DNA of 64,000 bases from Terriglobia bacterium (GCA_020073345.1 JAIQFI010000015.1:45972-109971); one strand, 5' to 3'; positions 33,001 to 43,282 are shown, counted from the first letter of the stretch. Notes: generated by a model not told the origin, from the letters alone. Numbers and translations are program-made.

Positions 33001-34221
33001 ATGACGTCATTTATAAAGCCAGCCAGGCCGCGCATCTTGACGATCAATGGCGGCTCGTCGAGCATCAAGTTCGCGCTGTTCGAGGTCGGCGACTCGCTCC
33101 GCCGGATTCTGGAGGGCGGGATTGAGCGGATTGGACTGCCCGAGGCGGCTCTGCGGGTGAAAGGCTTGAACCAGGCGGACAATGTTTCGCGGTCAGTCGC
33201 AGCGCCCAATCACAAAGCGGCGATGGGTGCTCTCATTGACTGGATCGAGGAACGCAGCGAAAGTGACGCATTGACCGCGGTGGGGCATCGCGTAGTGCAC
33301 GGCGGGCCGAAGTATAGTAAACCGGAGCGAATCACTGTCGGAATGGTCGACGAGCTGCACCGGCTCAGTCCATTCGCTCCTGAGCATCTGCCGGAGGAGA
33401 TTTTGTTGATCGAGGAATTTCATCGCCGATTCCCCGGTCTGCCGCAGGTCGCGTGTTTCGACACGGCGTTTCACCATGATCTGCCGCGCGTGGCCCGGTT
33501 GTTGCCGATCCCGCGCCGCTACGAAGCGCAGGGAGTCCGGCGGTACGGGTTCCACGGATTGTCGTATGAGTTTCTCATGGAAGAACTGGCCAACCTGGAC
33601 GGAACGGAAGTGTCACAAGGCCGGATCATCCTCTCGCACCTCGGCAATGGCGCCAGCCTGGCGGCAGTGCACCGCGGCACATCCGTGGACACCAGCATGA
33701 GCTTCACCCCGATCGCCGGCGTGCCGATGAGCACCCGCTCGGGTGATCTCGATCCCGGACTGCTTTGGTATCTGGCGTGCTCCGAAAAAATGACTGCGAA
33801 GCAGTTCAACGATATGGTTAATTTCCAATCCGGGATGCTGGGGATATCCGAAACCAGTTCCGATATGCGCGACTTACTGGAGCGTGAAGCGGAGGACGTG
33901 CGGGCAGCTGAAGCAACCGCGCTATTTTGTTACCAGGTAAAGAAATGGATCGGCGCATTCGCGGCGGCGTTAGGCGGACTGGACACACTGGTGTTCGCAG
34001 GCGGCATCGGAGAGAATGCTCCCCTGATCCGCGAACGGATCTGTGACGGACTCGGCTTTCTCGGCATCGAACTAAACCAGAAGGGTAATGCGAAGAATGC
34101 GCCGCTGGTTTCATCAGACTCCAGCCGCGTCACGGTACGGGTTATTCGTACCGACGAGGAGCTCATGATCGCAAGGTCCGTCACCCGTATCCTCAATCTG
34201 GGCACAATTCGGGAGCCATGA
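33001..34221 (+). CDS. ackA: Acetate kinase
   Basis: The enzyme converts acetyl phosphate plus ADP to acetate plus ATP. The ASKHA-fold signatures are present: [17 protein letters not shown] at the start, GHRVVHGG with the substrate arginine, [38 protein letters not shown] with the catalytic histidine, [13 protein letters not shown] with the transition-state arginine, [14 protein letters not shown] and [13 protein letters not shown] with the metal-binding glutamate. At 406 residues it is of normal length. It differs slightly from the textbook sequence in the usual HNPAN region, which here reads [10 protein letters not shown]. This variant is known among acetate kinases encoded next to phosphoketolases, as here, where the stop overlaps the phosphoketolase start by four bases (ATGA). 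It completes the acetyl-phosphate branch. Confidence 0.95.
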   Translation: MTSFIKPARPRILTINGGSSSIKFALFEVGDSLRRILEGGIERIGLPEAALRVKGLNQADNVSRSVAAPNHKAAMGALIDWIEERSESDALTAVGHRVVHGGPKYSKPERITVGMVDELHRLSPFAPEHLPEEILLIEEFHRRFPGLPQVACFDTAFHHDLPRVARLLPIPRRYEAQGVRRYGFHGLSYEFLMEELANLDGTEVSQGRIILSHLGNGASLAAVHRGTSVDTSMSFTPIAGVPMSTRSGDLDPGLLWYLACSEKMTAKQFNDMVNFQSGMLGISETSSDMRDLLEREAEDVRAAEATALFCYQVKKWIGAFAAALGGLDTLVFAGGIGENAPLIRERICDGLGFLGIELNQKGNAKNAPLVSSDSSRVTVRVIRTDEELMIARSVTRILNLGTIREP

Positions 34222-36599
34222 TGACCAGCACGCTCACGGTGGAACTGCTCCATAAGATGGATGCCTACTGGCGCGCCGCCAACTATTTGTCGGTCGGCCA
34301 GATCTATCTCTCCGACAATCCGCTGCTGAAACGACCGCTGACGTCCGCGGACGTGAAGCACATGCTGCTGGGACACTGGGGCACGACCCCAGGGCAGAAC
34401 TTCATTTACGTGCACCTGAATCGAGTCATTAAGAAACTCGACCTCAACACGATTTACGTCTCCGGCCCCGGGCACGGCGGCCCCGCGGTCGTGAGCAACA
34501 CCTACCTTGAAGGGACCTACAGCGAAATCTATCCCAACATCAGCCAGGATGAAGCCGGGCTCAAAAAGCTCTTTAAGCAATTCTCGTTTCCAGGTGGGAT
34601 CCCCAGCCACGCATCGCCGGAGTGCCCGGGCTCGATCCACGAGGGCGGCGAACTGGGGTATTCGCTGAGTCATTCGTTCGGGGCGGTGTTCGACAATCCC
34701 GATCTGATCGTCGCCTGCGTTGTCGGCGACGGTGAGGCGGAAACCGGACCGCTGGCCACGGCGTGGCATTCCAACAAGTTTCTCAATCCAGCTACCGACG
34801 GCGCGGTGCTGCCGATCCTGCATCTCAACGGCTACAAGATCGCCAACCCGACGATCCTGGCACGCATCACGCACGAGGAATTGGAGCAGTTGTTCCGCGG
34901 CTACGGATGGACGCCCTACTTCGTCGAGGGCCATGAGCCGGAGCGAATGCACGAGGCCATGGCCGCTACGCTCGACACCGTGGTGGAGCAGATCAAGCGT
35001 ATCCAGCAGGAAGCCCGCGGCCATGGTCACTCAGGGGGCGACCCGGCGCGCCCGCGCTGGCCGATGATCGTTCTCAACTCACCCAAGGGTTGGACGGGGC
35101 CGAAGATGGTCGATGGCGTCCAGATTGAAGGAACGTTCCGCTCCCACCAGGTCCCGCTGTCCGACGCGGCCACCAATCCCGAACACCTTGCGCTATTGGA
35201 GAACTGGCTCAGGAGCTACCGGCCCGAGGAACTCTTCGATCCAGGGGGGCGCCTGAAACCGGAACTTGCGGAACTTGCGCCCAAAGGCTCACGACGCATG
35301 GGCGCGAATCCCCACGCCAACGGCGGCCTTCTGCTCCGCGACCTGCGAATGCCGGATTTCCGTGACCACGCGGTCGAGGTGCCCCGGCCGGGGACGCGCG
35401 GCATCGGCGACACGCATGTGCTCGGGCGTTTCCTGCGCGATGTGACGGAACTGAATAGCGAGCAGCGAAATTTCCGGATCTTTGGTCCTGACGAGACGCT
35501 CTCGAACGGCCTCGAAGCCGTCTTTGAAACGACCAACCGCCAATGGGAGGCTGCCACCGTACCGAACGACCAGTTTCTCGCGCCTGCCGGGCGCGTGATG
35601 GAAATGCTCAGCGAACATCAATGCGAGGGCTGGATGGAGGGCTACCTGCTCACCGGGCGGCATGGACTGTTCAACTGCTACGAGGCGTTCATCCACATCA
35701 TCGATTCGATGTTCAACCAGCATGCCAAGTGGCTGACGGTTACCTCGCACTTGCCGTGGCGGCAGAAGATCGCTTCATTAAACTACCTGCTGGCCTCGCA
35801 CGTCTGGCGGCAGGATCACAACGGGTTTACACACCAGGACCCCGGTTTTATTGACAACGTCGTGAACAAGAAGGCCGAGGTCGTGCGTGTTTACCTTCCG
35901 CCGGATGCCAACTGCCTGCTCTCCGTGATGGACCACTGCCTGCGCAGCCGCCATTACGTGAATGTCGTGATCGCGGGCAAGCATCCCGCGCCGCAATGGT
36001 TGACCATGGACGCCGCCGTCAAGCACTGTACCCAGGGCGTCGGCATCTGGCAATGGGCCAGCAACGATCAGAACGCCGAACCCGACGTGGTCATGGCCTG
36101 CTGTGGCGATGTGCCAACGCTCGAAACACTCGCCGCCGTCTCGATCCTTCGCGAGCATCTGCCTGACCTGAAGATCCGCGTGGTCAACGTCGTCGATCTC
36201 ATGAAGCTCCAGCCGCGATCCGAGCACCCGCACGGATTGAGCGACCTGGATTTCGACGAGCTCTTCACCAAGAACAAACCCGTCATCTTCGCCTTCCACG
36301 CTTACCCGTGGCTGATCCACCGGCTGACTTACCGCCGCACCAACCACGACAACATCCACGTCCGCGGTTACAAGGAAGAAGGCACCATCACCACTCCCTT
36401 CGACATGACGGTGCTGAACGAGCTGGACCGCTTCCACCTGGTGATGGACACCATCGACCGCGTGCCGCGGACTGGCCACCAGGGCATCTACCTGAAGCAG
36501 CAGCTCAAGGATAAGCTCATCGAGCACAAGCAATACATCGACGAACACGGCGAGGATCTGCCGGAGATTCGCAACTGGAAATGGTTGGATCGCGCGTAG
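34218..36599 (+). CDS. xfp: Xylulose-5-phosphate/fructose-6-phosphate phosphoketolase
   Basis: This thiamine-diphosphate enzyme cleaves xylulose 5-phosphate and/or fructose 6-phosphate with phosphate to acetyl phosphate plus glyceraldehyde 3-phosphate or erythrose 4-phosphate. Family blocks are all present: [87 protein letters not shown], the ThDP/Mg motif [19 protein letters not shown] with [27 protein letters not shown] and a C-terminal [13 protein letters not shown]. At 793 residues it has the normal length. It is coupled to ackA by a four-base overlap. Together with the phosphorylase and mutase upstream it would form a phosphoketolase shunt fed by glycogen; whether fructose 6-phosphate is the main substrate cannot be told from sequence. 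Confidence 0.96.
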   Translation: MMTSTLTVELLHKMDAYWRAANYLSVGQIYLSDNPLLKRPLTSADVKHMLLGHWGTTPGQNFIYVHLNRVIKKLDLNTIYVSGPGHGGPAVVSNTYLEGTYSEIYPNISQDEAGLKKLFKQFSFPGGIPSHASPECPGSIHEGGELGYSLSHSFGAVFDNPDLIVACVVGDGEAETGPLATAWHSNKFLNPATDGAVLPILHLNGYKIANPTILARITHEELEQLFRGYGWTPYFVEGHEPERMHEAMAATLDTVVEQIKRIQQEARGHGHSGGDPARPRWPMIVLNSPKGWTGPKMVDGVQIEGTFRSHQVPLSDAATNPEHLALLENWLRSYRPEELFDPGGRLKPELAELAPKGSRRMGANPHANGGLLLRDLRMPDFRDHAVEVPRPGTRGIGDTHVLGRFLRDVTELNSEQRNFRIFGPDETLSNGLEAVFETTNRQWEAATVPNDQFLAPAGRVMEMLSEHQCEGWMEGYLLTGRHGLFNCYEAFIHIIDSMFNQHAKWLTVTSHLPWRQKIASLNYLLASHVWRQDHNGFTHQDPGFIDNVVNKKAEVVRVYLPPDANCLLSVMDHCLRSRHYVNVVIAGKHPAPQWLTMDAAVKHCTQGVGIWQWASNDQNAEPDVVMACCGDVPTLETLAAVSILREHLPDLKIRVVNVVDLMKLQPRSEHPHGLSDLDFDELFTKNKPVIFAFHAYPWLIHRLTYRRTNHDNIHVRGYKEEGTITTPFDMTVLNELDRFHLVMDTIDRVPRTGHQGIYLKQQLKDKLIEHKQYIDEHGEDLPEIRNWKWLDRA

Positions 36600-36648
36600 C
36601 TGTTATTGCACACTTCATGCCTTTTGCGAAGATGGCCTTGGCGCCCGT

Positions 36649-38424
36649 TCACAATACCTCCGTCCACGATGGCGAGGCTGCGAAGGCGGCATGGATCAGT
36701 CCTACGTGTGAGTATGTTTGCGGAAAATTGCCCCACATGCGCGGAGGCGATGGCTCGTAGTCTTCGGAAAGAAGTCCCAATGGCGAGAGCGCTCCGCGAA
36801 TCCGCTCGAACATCGTTAACGCCTCATCGCGGCGTCCCGCCGCAGCCAGGGCCTCGATCAACCAGAAGGTACAGATGACAAAGGCGACCGTGGGTTTACC
36901 GAACCCGTCGTTCAGGCTGTAGCGCTGCAGCCAGCCGCCGCGCACCAGGTCTTTGTGAATTGCGTCGATGGTGCTGCTCAGCCGCGGATCTCCCGCTGGA
37001 AGAAAACGCAAGCGTACCATCTGCAGCAGCGAAGCGTCCAGGTCTTCTCCGCCATAATGGCCGACGAAGCTTCTCTTACCGGCATTCCAGGACTGGGCGA
37101 CGACTTCGGCATGAATGCGCTCGGCCGCCGTGTGGAACTCCGCCGCGCCGGACGGTTCAAGCCGGTCCGCGATTCTCGCCCAGCGGTCCGCCGCGGCCCA
37201 GCACATGAGGCTCGAGAACGTCTGCGGCTTCCATTCCGTACGATACTCCCAGATGCCCGCGTCCGGCACACCAGCCAGCGAGATCGCCTTGCGCGCCAGC
37301 CCCTCAATCAACCGTAATGCCGCCGGTGAACGCTCCGCGCTCATGCGTTCGTCGAGGAAGATCGGCGCCAGCGCCAGCACCATTTCCCCATAGATATCGT
37401 GCTGGGAATGAAGCGCCGCTGCGTTGCCGATGCGCACCGGCCGCTCGCCATTATAGCCGGGCCAGTTCTCAAGGATCGATTCTTCCAGGTTCTGCGAGCC
37501 GTCCACGCGGTACAGCGGCGCCAGAACGAGCCCCGGAGCCCCGCCGGCGACGTTCAGCAGGTACTGGACAAACTGCTCGCGCTCTTCGAATTGCCCCAAG
37601 AGTCCGAAGGTGCTCAGCACGTAGTAGGAGTCGCGCAGCCAGCAATAGCGATAGTCCCACGTTCGCCCGCTTCCGGGCGATTCCGGGATCGATGTAGTCA
37701 TCGAGGCGATGATCGCCCCGGTGTCCTCGAAGCAATGCAGCTTCAGCGTCAGCGCGGACCGGATCACTTCCTGCTGGAACAGCGGGGGAATGTCGCACTG
37801 CTTCACCCAATGCTGCCAGTAGCGAGCCGTCTCCGTCCAGAAGCGCTCGCACAGAGTCGGGAGAGGCTCTTCCACCGGCGCACCCCAGCTCAGCACCAAG
37901 TGCTGCCGCCCGGTGAGGGTAAATGGTTGGCCCCCCAGGTAAGAAATAGGTATGTCGGTCGTGAGCCGCAGCTGGCTGGCGAATCCCTCGAACCGGACAT
38001 GATGCGAGCCTTGCAGCACGGAGGGCCGTTCTTTAGACCAGCCCAGCCTGGGTTCGCAGATTACGGTGATGCGCGGTGCGCCTTCGATCGGCTCGACGAT
38101 CCGGACCAATTGCGTCGGCCGGAAGGTGCGGCCGAACTGGCGGAACCGCGGCGCGAAATCAATCACCCGGAAGGAACCGGTCGAGGTTCGAAATGTAGTC
38201 TCGAGGATGTTTGTATTGGGCTGGTAGCGCTGCGTGCCGGTCTCTCCGTTTGCCGGACTGATGCGGAAGCGGCCGCCATCCTGGCTGTCTAACAGGGTGG
38301 AACACACCGGTTCGGAATCAAAGCGGGGAAGACAGCACCAAACGATCTCGCCGCTGTTGTGTATCAGCGCGGAAAATTGGCAGTTCCCAATGACTCCCAG
38401 ATCCTCGAGCCGCATATTTGGCAC
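36649..38424 (-). CDS. Glycoside hydrolase family 15 (glucoamylase/trehalase-like)
   Basis: This is a cytosolic GH15 enzyme: the N-terminal beta domain (about residues 1-230) begins RLEDLGVIGNCQFSALIHNS and GEIVWCCLPRFDSEPVCSTL, and the (alpha/alpha)6 barrel follows with AIIASMTTSIPE, GSGRTWDYRYCWLRDSYYVL, the substrate-binding WPGYNGERPVRIGNAA, and GFGKPTVAFVICTFWLIEAL. No signal peptide is present. Members hydrolyse terminal alpha-glucosidic bonds in maltodextrins, isomalto-oligosaccharides or trehalose. The neighbouring glycogen phosphorylase and trehalose-phosphate phosphatase make either substrate plausible. ATG 38424 and ATG 38415 are both possible starts. It is convergent with the phosphoketolase operon. 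Confidence 0.9.
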   Translation of the reverse strand: MPNMRLEDLGVIGNCQFSALIHNSGEIVWCCLPRFDSEPVCSTLLDSQDGGRFRISPANGETGTQRYQPNTNILETTFRTSTGSFRVIDFAPRFRQFGRTFRPTQLVRIVEPIEGAPRITVICEPRLGWSKERPSVLQGSHHVRFEGFASQLRLTTDIPISYLGGQPFTLTGRQHLVLSWGAPVEEPLPTLCERFWTETARYWQHWVKQCDIPPLFQQEVIRSALTLKLHCFEDTGAIIASMTTSIPESPGSGRTWDYRYCWLRDSYYVLSTFGLLGQFEEREQFVQYLLNVAGGAPGLVLAPLYRVDGSQNLEESILENWPGYNGERPVRIGNAAALHSQHDIYGEMVLALAPIFLDERMSAERSPAALRLIEGLARKAISLAGVPDAGIWEYRTEWKPQTFSSLMCWAAADRWARIADRLEPSGAAEFHTAAERIHAEVVAQSWNAGKRSFVGHYGGEDLDASLLQMVRLRFLPAGDPRLSSTIDAIHKDLVRGGWLQRYSLNDGFGKPTVAFVICTFWLIEALAAAGRRDEALTMFERIRGALSPLGLLSEDYEPSPPRMWGNFPQTYSHVGLIHAAFAASPSWTEVL

Positions 38425-38531
38425 CTTAGCACACGGGGAACATGCTTAAATGAAAACAGCGACATGCCCCGCACGGCTCAATTCATTGTGTACCGCTGGG
38501 CCGGAACAATGTTGGCGGCAGCGGTCTGACG

Positions 38532-39281
38532 ATGCAATACCTTCTTTCCAGGGCGTCCCGCTCGATTTTGAAGCGGCTAGCCCGGAAGCCAATCCTGTGC
38601 GCGTTCGATTTCGATGGAACGCTGTCGCCCATTGTCGAACGTCCTGATCGGGCTCGCATGCGCGTCCAGACCCGGAAACTGCTCCGCCGCCTGACGGCGG
38701 TGTATCCGTGCGTCATCGTCTCGGGGCGCGCCCGTGCCGACGTTCTCGGCAAACTGGGCGGCGTGAAGGTGGCGCGTGTCATCGGCAATCATGGCGCGGA
38801 AACGGAATCGACCGCCCGAAAGCGGCGCAACCGGCGGGTGGCGCAATGGAATGCCGCCCTTAAACTCGGGCTAGATAACTTTCCGGGAGTGTGGGTGGAA
38901 GACAAGGGTCTCTCCTTGGCCGTGCATTACCGCCAATCCCCCCAAAAAGCGGAGGCCCGCCGGCGGATTTTTGCATTGGCGCGGACCCTGGAGCAGGCTC
39001 GCGTGTTCGGGGGCAAGCAGGTGGTGAATGTGGTGATGGACAAGGCGCCTCATAAAGGAGAAGCTCTGGCGGCCGAACGGAATCGTCTGGGGTGCAGCGG
39101 TGTCTTGTACGTGGGTGACGACGAAAACGACGAGGATGCCTTCAGCTTGGATGGCAATATTGTTCCGGTCCGGATTGGCCGAAAGCGCCGGTCCCACGCG
39201 CGCTACTACTTGCGAACACAGGCGGAAATCGACCAGCTCCTCGAACTGCTGTTGCTGGATGCGGCCGCGCGGAAAATCTGA
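38532..39281 (+). CDS. otsB: Trehalose-6-phosphate phosphatase
   Basis: A HAD-superfamily phosphatase of the OtsB family, which removes phosphate from trehalose 6-phosphate. HAD motif I is CAFDFDGTLSPIVERPDRAR with the nucleophilic Asp and the general-acid Asp. VIVSGRARADVLGKL carries the SGR of motif II. GNHGAE, the late motif III lysine region (DKAPHKGEALAAERN) and motif IV (YVGDDENDEDAFS) follow. At 249 residues it is of usual length. No otsA trehalose-phosphate synthase lies in the window, so the pathway partner must be elsewhere. It is divergent from the GH15 gene and shares the storage-sugar theme of the block. Confidence 0.9.
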   Translation: MQYLLSRASRSILKRLARKPILCAFDFDGTLSPIVERPDRARMRVQTRKLLRRLTAVYPCVIVSGRARADVLGKLGGVKVARVIGNHGAETESTARKRRNRRVAQWNAALKLGLDNFPGVWVEDKGLSLAVHYRQSPQKAEARRRIFALARTLEQARVFGGKQVVNVVMDKAPHKGEALAAERNRLGCSGVLYVGDDENDEDAFSLDGNIVPVRIGRKRRSHARYYLRTQAEIDQLLELLLLDAAARKI

Positions 39282-39299
39282 CCGGCGATATCTGTCCGA

Positions 39300-40775
39300 T
39301 TAGTTGAAGACGCCATCGACCGGAACGATCTGAACATCGGCGGGGCGTAACCCCAAATCAAACTTTTCGACCAGTTTGTCTTCGGCTAAGATCTCGGCTG
39401 GCTTCGCCGAGTTGTACTCGATCGGCGTAGGCCCCACTCCGGTTAGCTGCTGCTTGAGCTGCTCGGCGTTCGCGGAGACCGCCACGATCTGGATCCGATC
39501 GGCTCGCAGATGCTTGCGAATGGCCGTATTCACCTGCTCGACGGTGAGCTTCGCAATCCCGTTCTTGATGTAGCTGTTGTAATCGGGAATCCCGTAGTAC
39601 AAGCTGTCGATCGCATAGCCGAGCTCCGCGTTCTTGGTTTTCGTGAGTACGTTCACGTACTTGGTAAGAAACTCTTTGGTTCGGTTGAAGTCCTCGGCCG
39701 GGATGCCGTTCCTGATCAGGTGATCCAGCTCGAATAATGCCAGACGCAGCGCAAAGGCCGCCGCAGGCGGCTCCACCGGCCGGATCCAGATCTGGAATAT
39801 CTGACTGCGGCGCGCCAGATTCGGGGAGGGTTCCATCAGAAACATCCCCCGCGGGAAATATTCGATATATGCATAATCGCCGTAGTTGATCCCGCGAATC
39901 TCGCGAATGCGTTGGAACAAGCGTCCGCCGCTCATGCGGTGCGGGCCCAGGTACGACTGCATCAGGAGCAGTGCCGGATAATCCGGATCGCCTCGCTTCA
40001 CGTCGATCGGGAAGCCCAGCGAATAGGCCACCGATCGCGTATTCTTTTCTACGATCCGCGCTCGGGTGTGGTCCATCGGCTCGGGCTTGATCGCCGGAAC
40101 CGAGGTGCCGTCCTTTGCCGGCAGAGCCGCGAAGTCCTTCTTGATCTGTTCGAGGAAATCCGCCGGGTAACCGCCAGCCAGCCCGACAATCAGATTTGAT
40201 TGCGTATAGTGCTGCTTGTAGAACTGCTTCAAATCGTCGAGCGTCATCTTCTCGATGGCCGAAATTGTCCCGAGGCTGTAGTGGCCATAGGGAGTGCCGC
40301 GATAAAGCATCGAATAGAGGACTTCTTTCCCAAGCTCTTCGTCGTTGTTACCCCGCAGGCCCACCCGCAGCGAATTGATGGCATCGTCCTTCAGGCGCTT
40401 GAAGTCGTCTTCGCGCCAGCCCGGATCGAGTAGCATGGATCGCACCAGCTTGTAGTACGCCGGCAGATTGTCCACGTGGGTGGTTCCGCTGAACGCCGTC
40501 ATTTCCTGGTCCGTCTGGCTGTTCAGAGCCGCGGCCATGGGGAACATCGCGTCGACCACCTGCTTATAGGTGAGATCCTTCGTGCCGCCGCCCGCCAGCA
40601 TCGCCGCAGTCAAGTGAGCCAGGCCGGGTTTATCGGCGGGATCCATCATCGCGCCGGTGGCAAAGACGATCCGGACATTGACCAACAGGGATTTACTGGG
40701 GAGTGTGACGGTTCTCATCTGCGCCCATCCATTAGCCGCCAGAAGAATTCCCATGACACCTGCGCCGAGCTTCAC
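39300..40775 (-). CDS. M16 peptidase family protein, inactive subunit, exported
   Basis: The signal peptide is KLGAGVMGILLAANGWAQ. Two M16 domains follow (about residues 25-220 and 235-470). The zinc motif HxxEH expected near residue 57 reads HLTAAM (in GLAHLTAAMLAGGG), so the catalytic glutamate and second histidine are missing and this subunit should not bind zinc. Conserved substrate-binding features of the C-terminal domain remain (SYLGPHRMSGGRLFQRIRE, GINYGDYAYIEYFPRG). The start overlaps the stop of the upstream active subunit by four bases, matching the usual active plus inactive M16 pair that closes as a heterodimer chamber around peptides. Periplasmic location is inferred from the signal peptide. 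Confidence 0.88.
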   Translation of the reverse strand: MKLGAGVMGILLAANGWAQMRTVTLPSKSLLVNVRIVFATGAMMDPADKPGLAHLTAAMLAGGGTKDLTYKQVVDAMFPMAAALNSQTDQEMTAFSGTTHVDNLPAYYKLVRSMLLDPGWREDDFKRLKDDAINSLRVGLRGNNDEELGKEVLYSMLYRGTPYGHYSLGTISAIEKMTLDDLKQFYKQHYTQSNLIVGLAGGYPADFLEQIKKDFAALPAKDGTSVPAIKPEPMDHTRARIVEKNTRSVAYSLGFPIDVKRGDPDYPALLLMQSYLGPHRMSGGRLFQRIREIRGINYGDYAYIEYFPRGMFLMEPSPNLARRSQIFQIWIRPVEPPAAAFALRLALFELDHLIRNGIPAEDFNRTKEFLTKYVNVLTKTKNAELGYAIDSLYYGIPDYNSYIKNGIAKLTVEQVNTAIRKHLRADRIQIVAVSANAEQLKQQLTGVGPTPIEYNSAKPAEILAEDKLVEKFDLGLRPADVQIVPVDGVFN

Positions 40776-42115
40776 TTGCCACCTCCGCCGGCCGGACCCG
40801 TAAGCGTAACGATGGTCCGGTTATTCTCAATGAGGTATTTCCGCGCTGCCGCTCGAATGTCTTCCGGAGTCAGTCCGGAATAGAGCGCGTAAACCTTGTC
40901 GATGGTGTCCGGTGTTCGCCGCAGCGCAATGTAACGCGCCACGGCCGCCGCGACAGACTGGCTATTGTCGAGCTGCATGGTGAAGCCGTAGCGCTCGCGG
41001 CTCTTGACTGCGTTCAGCTTCTCAGCCGGCACGAGCTCGTCCTGGAATCGCTTTATCGTCTCGAGAATCTGCGCGCGAACATAGGACAGATCCCCGGCGT
41101 TCTTCACCCGGGCATCCACCGAGAACAGATTCGGGTCCACGCTTTGGGACATATCGCCGACGAGTCTGTCGACCTTTTGTTCGCGGACGACGAGTTTTTC
41201 ATACAAATCCGAGTTGCGCGAGAAGGCTAGAGTCGCAAGAGCGTCGAGTGCGGCCCAATCCTTGTCCGAATCCGAGTACGCCGGACCATGAAACGCGATT
41301 TCGAGCAGTGGAAGAGTCGGCGAGGGCCAGTCGATTTTGTTTTCGCGCGGGCCTTGCTGCGCCGGCTCGGGGGGGATGTCCGGATGATAGCTGCCGCGCT
41401 TCCAGTTGCCCCAATACTGGTCGACCAACGTGCGGACCTTTTTGGCATCCACGTCGCCGGCCACCACGATGGTGGTGTACTCCGGACGATAGTAGCGGTC
41501 GAAGAATTGGAGGCTGTAATCGTACTGGTTGGGCATGTCCTGCACGTCCTTCAGAAAGCCCATGGTGGTGTGCTTGTAGGTGTGGCGATCGAAGGCTGTA
41601 TCGTGCAGCACTTCATCCAGCTTTTCTTCCGGATCGGAACTGTTCTTGTTGTACTCGCCCAGTACCGCTCCGGTTTCCGTCTTGAAATTCTCGGGCGTGT
41701 ACTTGAGGGTTTGGAAGCGATCGGCTTCCATGGCCAGGATTTCCGCCAGATCTTCCTTCGAAAAGGTGGTGTAATAGGCGGTCAAATCGTCGCTGGTGAA
41801 CGCGTTCGAGGCTGCTCCCGCGCGCTGCAGGATCTGATTGTATTTTTCGGGTGGATACTTTGCAGTGCCTCGGAACATCATGTGCTCGAACAAATGGGCG
41901 AATCCGGATTTGCCGGGTTCCACCTCGTTCCGCGATCCGGTCTGGACCACGATATAGATGGAAACCAGGTTAGGCGAATCCGTCGGGATCGTCACGAGTC
42001 GAAGTCCGTTGGGGAGATCCTGCTGCGCGTAGGCGAACGGGAAGGTCTTGATTTGGGCGTTGACGGCTACAAACGCGCCAGCCGTCAGAATCAGGAGTAG
42101 AAGCTTCCAGATCAT
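40772..42115 (-). CDS. M16 zinc metallopeptidase, active subunit, exported
   Basis: The signal or anchor is IWKLLLLILTAGAFVAVNA. The inverted zinc motif is intact: GKSGFAHLFEHMMFRGTAKY contains HLFEH, and the third ligand glutamate lies downstream in TETGAVLGEYNKNSSDPEEK. The C-terminal half carries the non-catalytic M16 domain (RDNLFS-like region VDPNLFSVDARVKNAGDLSY). Such peptidases degrade peptides inside a clamshell chamber, here probably in the periplasm. It is first in a two-gene operon with the inactive partner (ATGA overlap). Its length of 447 residues is normal for the two-subunit bacterial type. Confidence 0.93.
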   Translation of the reverse strand: MIWKLLLLILTAGAFVAVNAQIKTFPFAYAQQDLPNGLRLVTIPTDSPNLVSIYIVVQTGSRNEVEPGKSGFAHLFEHMMFRGTAKYPPEKYNQILQRAGAASNAFTSDDLTAYYTTFSKEDLAEILAMEADRFQTLKYTPENFKTETGAVLGEYNKNSSDPEEKLDEVLHDTAFDRHTYKHTTMGFLKDVQDMPNQYDYSLQFFDRYYRPEYTTIVVAGDVDAKKVRTLVDQYWGNWKRGSYHPDIPPEPAQQGPRENKIDWPSPTLPLLEIAFHGPAYSDSDKDWAALDALATLAFSRNSDLYEKLVVREQKVDRLVGDMSQSVDPNLFSVDARVKNAGDLSYVRAQILETIKRFQDELVPAEKLNAVKSRERYGFTMQLDNSQSVAAAVARYIALRRTPDTIDKVYALYSGLTPEDIRAAARKYLIENNRTIVTLTGPAGGGGK

Positions 42116-42191
42116 ACCCCGAGAATATCATCCGAACTTCCGGCCGGGCATGGATTCCCGCCGCGCCTCCGGCATTTAGTACCTTACTCCC

Positions 42192-42671
42192 ATGCCCAAG
42201 CGCAGCGCCGGCGTTCTCCTGTTCCGTCGGAAAGAACCCCAGCCCGAAGTGCTCCTGGTCCATCCCGGTGGCCCCTTCTGGAAGAACAAGGACGATGGAT
42301 CCTGGTCCATCCCCAAGGGCGAATACGGTGCCGGCGAGGATCCCCTGGCTGCCGCGAAGCGCGAGCTTGCGGAGGAAACCGGACTGACCCACTCGGGTGT
42401 TTTCATCCCGCTGGGTGAGATTCGTCAGCCTGGCGGCAAACTGGTCACGGCGTGGGCCCTGGAAGGCAATCTAGACGCGTCTTTCGACTCCCAAAGAATG
42501 CGCAGCAACACGTTCTCCATGCCTTGGCCCCCCGGCTCGGAAAAATTGCAGGAATTTCCGGAAATCGATCGGGCGGAATGGTTCCCTCTGGAAATCGCCC
42601 GCGGCAAAATCTTAAAAGGGCAGGTCGAGTTGTTAGACCGTCTGGCCCAGTACTTGCCCAAAGTGCGCTAA
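42192..42671 (+). CDS. Nudix hydrolase
   Basis: A single-domain Nudix protein of 159 residues. The box G-x5-E-x7-REL-x-EE-x-GL is perfect: G-EYGAG-E-DPLAAAK-RELAEETGL, at about residues 42-64. The N-terminus (RSAGVLLFRRKEPQPEVLLV, HPGGPFWKNKDDGSWSIPKG) and the C-terminus (FPEIDRAEWFPLEIARGKIL) match the small Nudix group often annotated as NTP or dinucleoside-polyphosphate pyrophosphohydrolases. The substrate cannot be assigned. It stands alone, divergent from the M16 pair. No clear ribosome-binding site precedes ATG 42192. Confidence 0.92.
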   Translation: MPKRSAGVLLFRRKEPQPEVLLVHPGGPFWKNKDDGSWSIPKGEYGAGEDPLAAAKRELAEETGLTHSGVFIPLGEIRQPGGKLVTAWALEGNLDASFDSQRMRSNTFSMPWPPGSEKLQEFPEIDRAEWFPLEIARGKILKGQVELLDRLAQYLPKVR

Positions 42672-42737
42672 GCCTGGCGCATCATGCATTTGCACCGCAA
42701 TTAGGACAACCTGTACATTTAGGGGGGGTTACTTTCG

Positions 42738-43277
42738 ATGATCAAACAATCTTGCCGGCGGCTGCTTTGGGGTTCCGCCATCCCGTTCGTTCTGTTCCTG
42801 GGGGGCTGCCAACGGCAAGAACAAACTCGAACCGAGTATTCCATGGGAGAACGCGTCCCCATTGGACAGATGACCTACTCGGTGGTCGAGAGCACCTGGC
42901 GAACACAGTTGGGCGAGTCCTTCCGGGTTCGCACTCCTGAGCAGCGTTTTCTGCTCCTCAGAATTTCGGTCACCAACGGCACCGGCAAAGACGCGTCGAT
43001 TCCCCTGCTGACCTTGGAGGGAACCAACGGCCAGACGTATCGCGAGTTAGCCGAGGGCGCAGGCGTGGATAACTGGTTCGGCCTGCTGCGGACGATCAGT
43101 CCCGGGCAGACGCAGCAGGGAAACGTACTGTTCGATGTGCCTCTGACGTCCTATAAACTCCGCGTACCCGATATCGGCGATACGGGGTTCGAGACGTACG
43201 CCTCGGTCCAGATTCCTTTGCAGCTGAATTCCGATGTGCCCATCGCATCGCCCATCAACCCGGATAACCTAAAATAG
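42738..43277 (+). CDS. DUF4352-type lipoprotein
   Basis: A short basic start and hydrophobic segment end in the lipobox FLGGC (residues about 20-24), so the protein should be lipidated. The mature domain (about residues 38-165) fits the DUF4352/telokin-like immunoprotective beta-sandwich: GERVPIGQMTYSVVES, QRFLLLRISVTNGTGKDASI, PLLTLEGTNGQTYRE, LLRTISPGQTQQGNVLFDVP and YKLRVPD. The function of this family is not established; some members occur near cell-wall or transport genes. A guanine-rich AGGGGGG lies upstream of ATG 42738. The next gene follows after five bases, so the two are probably an operon. Confidence 0.75.
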   Translation: MIKQSCRRLLWGSAIPFVLFLGGCQRQEQTRTEYSMGERVPIGQMTYSVVESTWRTQLGESFRVRTPEQRFLLLRISVTNGTGKDASIPLLTLEGTNGQTYRELAEGAGVDNWFGLLRTISPGQTQQGNVLFDVPLTSYKLRVPDIGDTGFETYASVQIPLQLNSDVPIASPINPDNLK

Positions 43278-43282
43278 TCGGT

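Noticed and set aside
33930..35030. 366-codon minus-strand ORF
   Set aside because: It is antisense to the end of ackA and the start of the phosphoketolase; no motif and no start signal.
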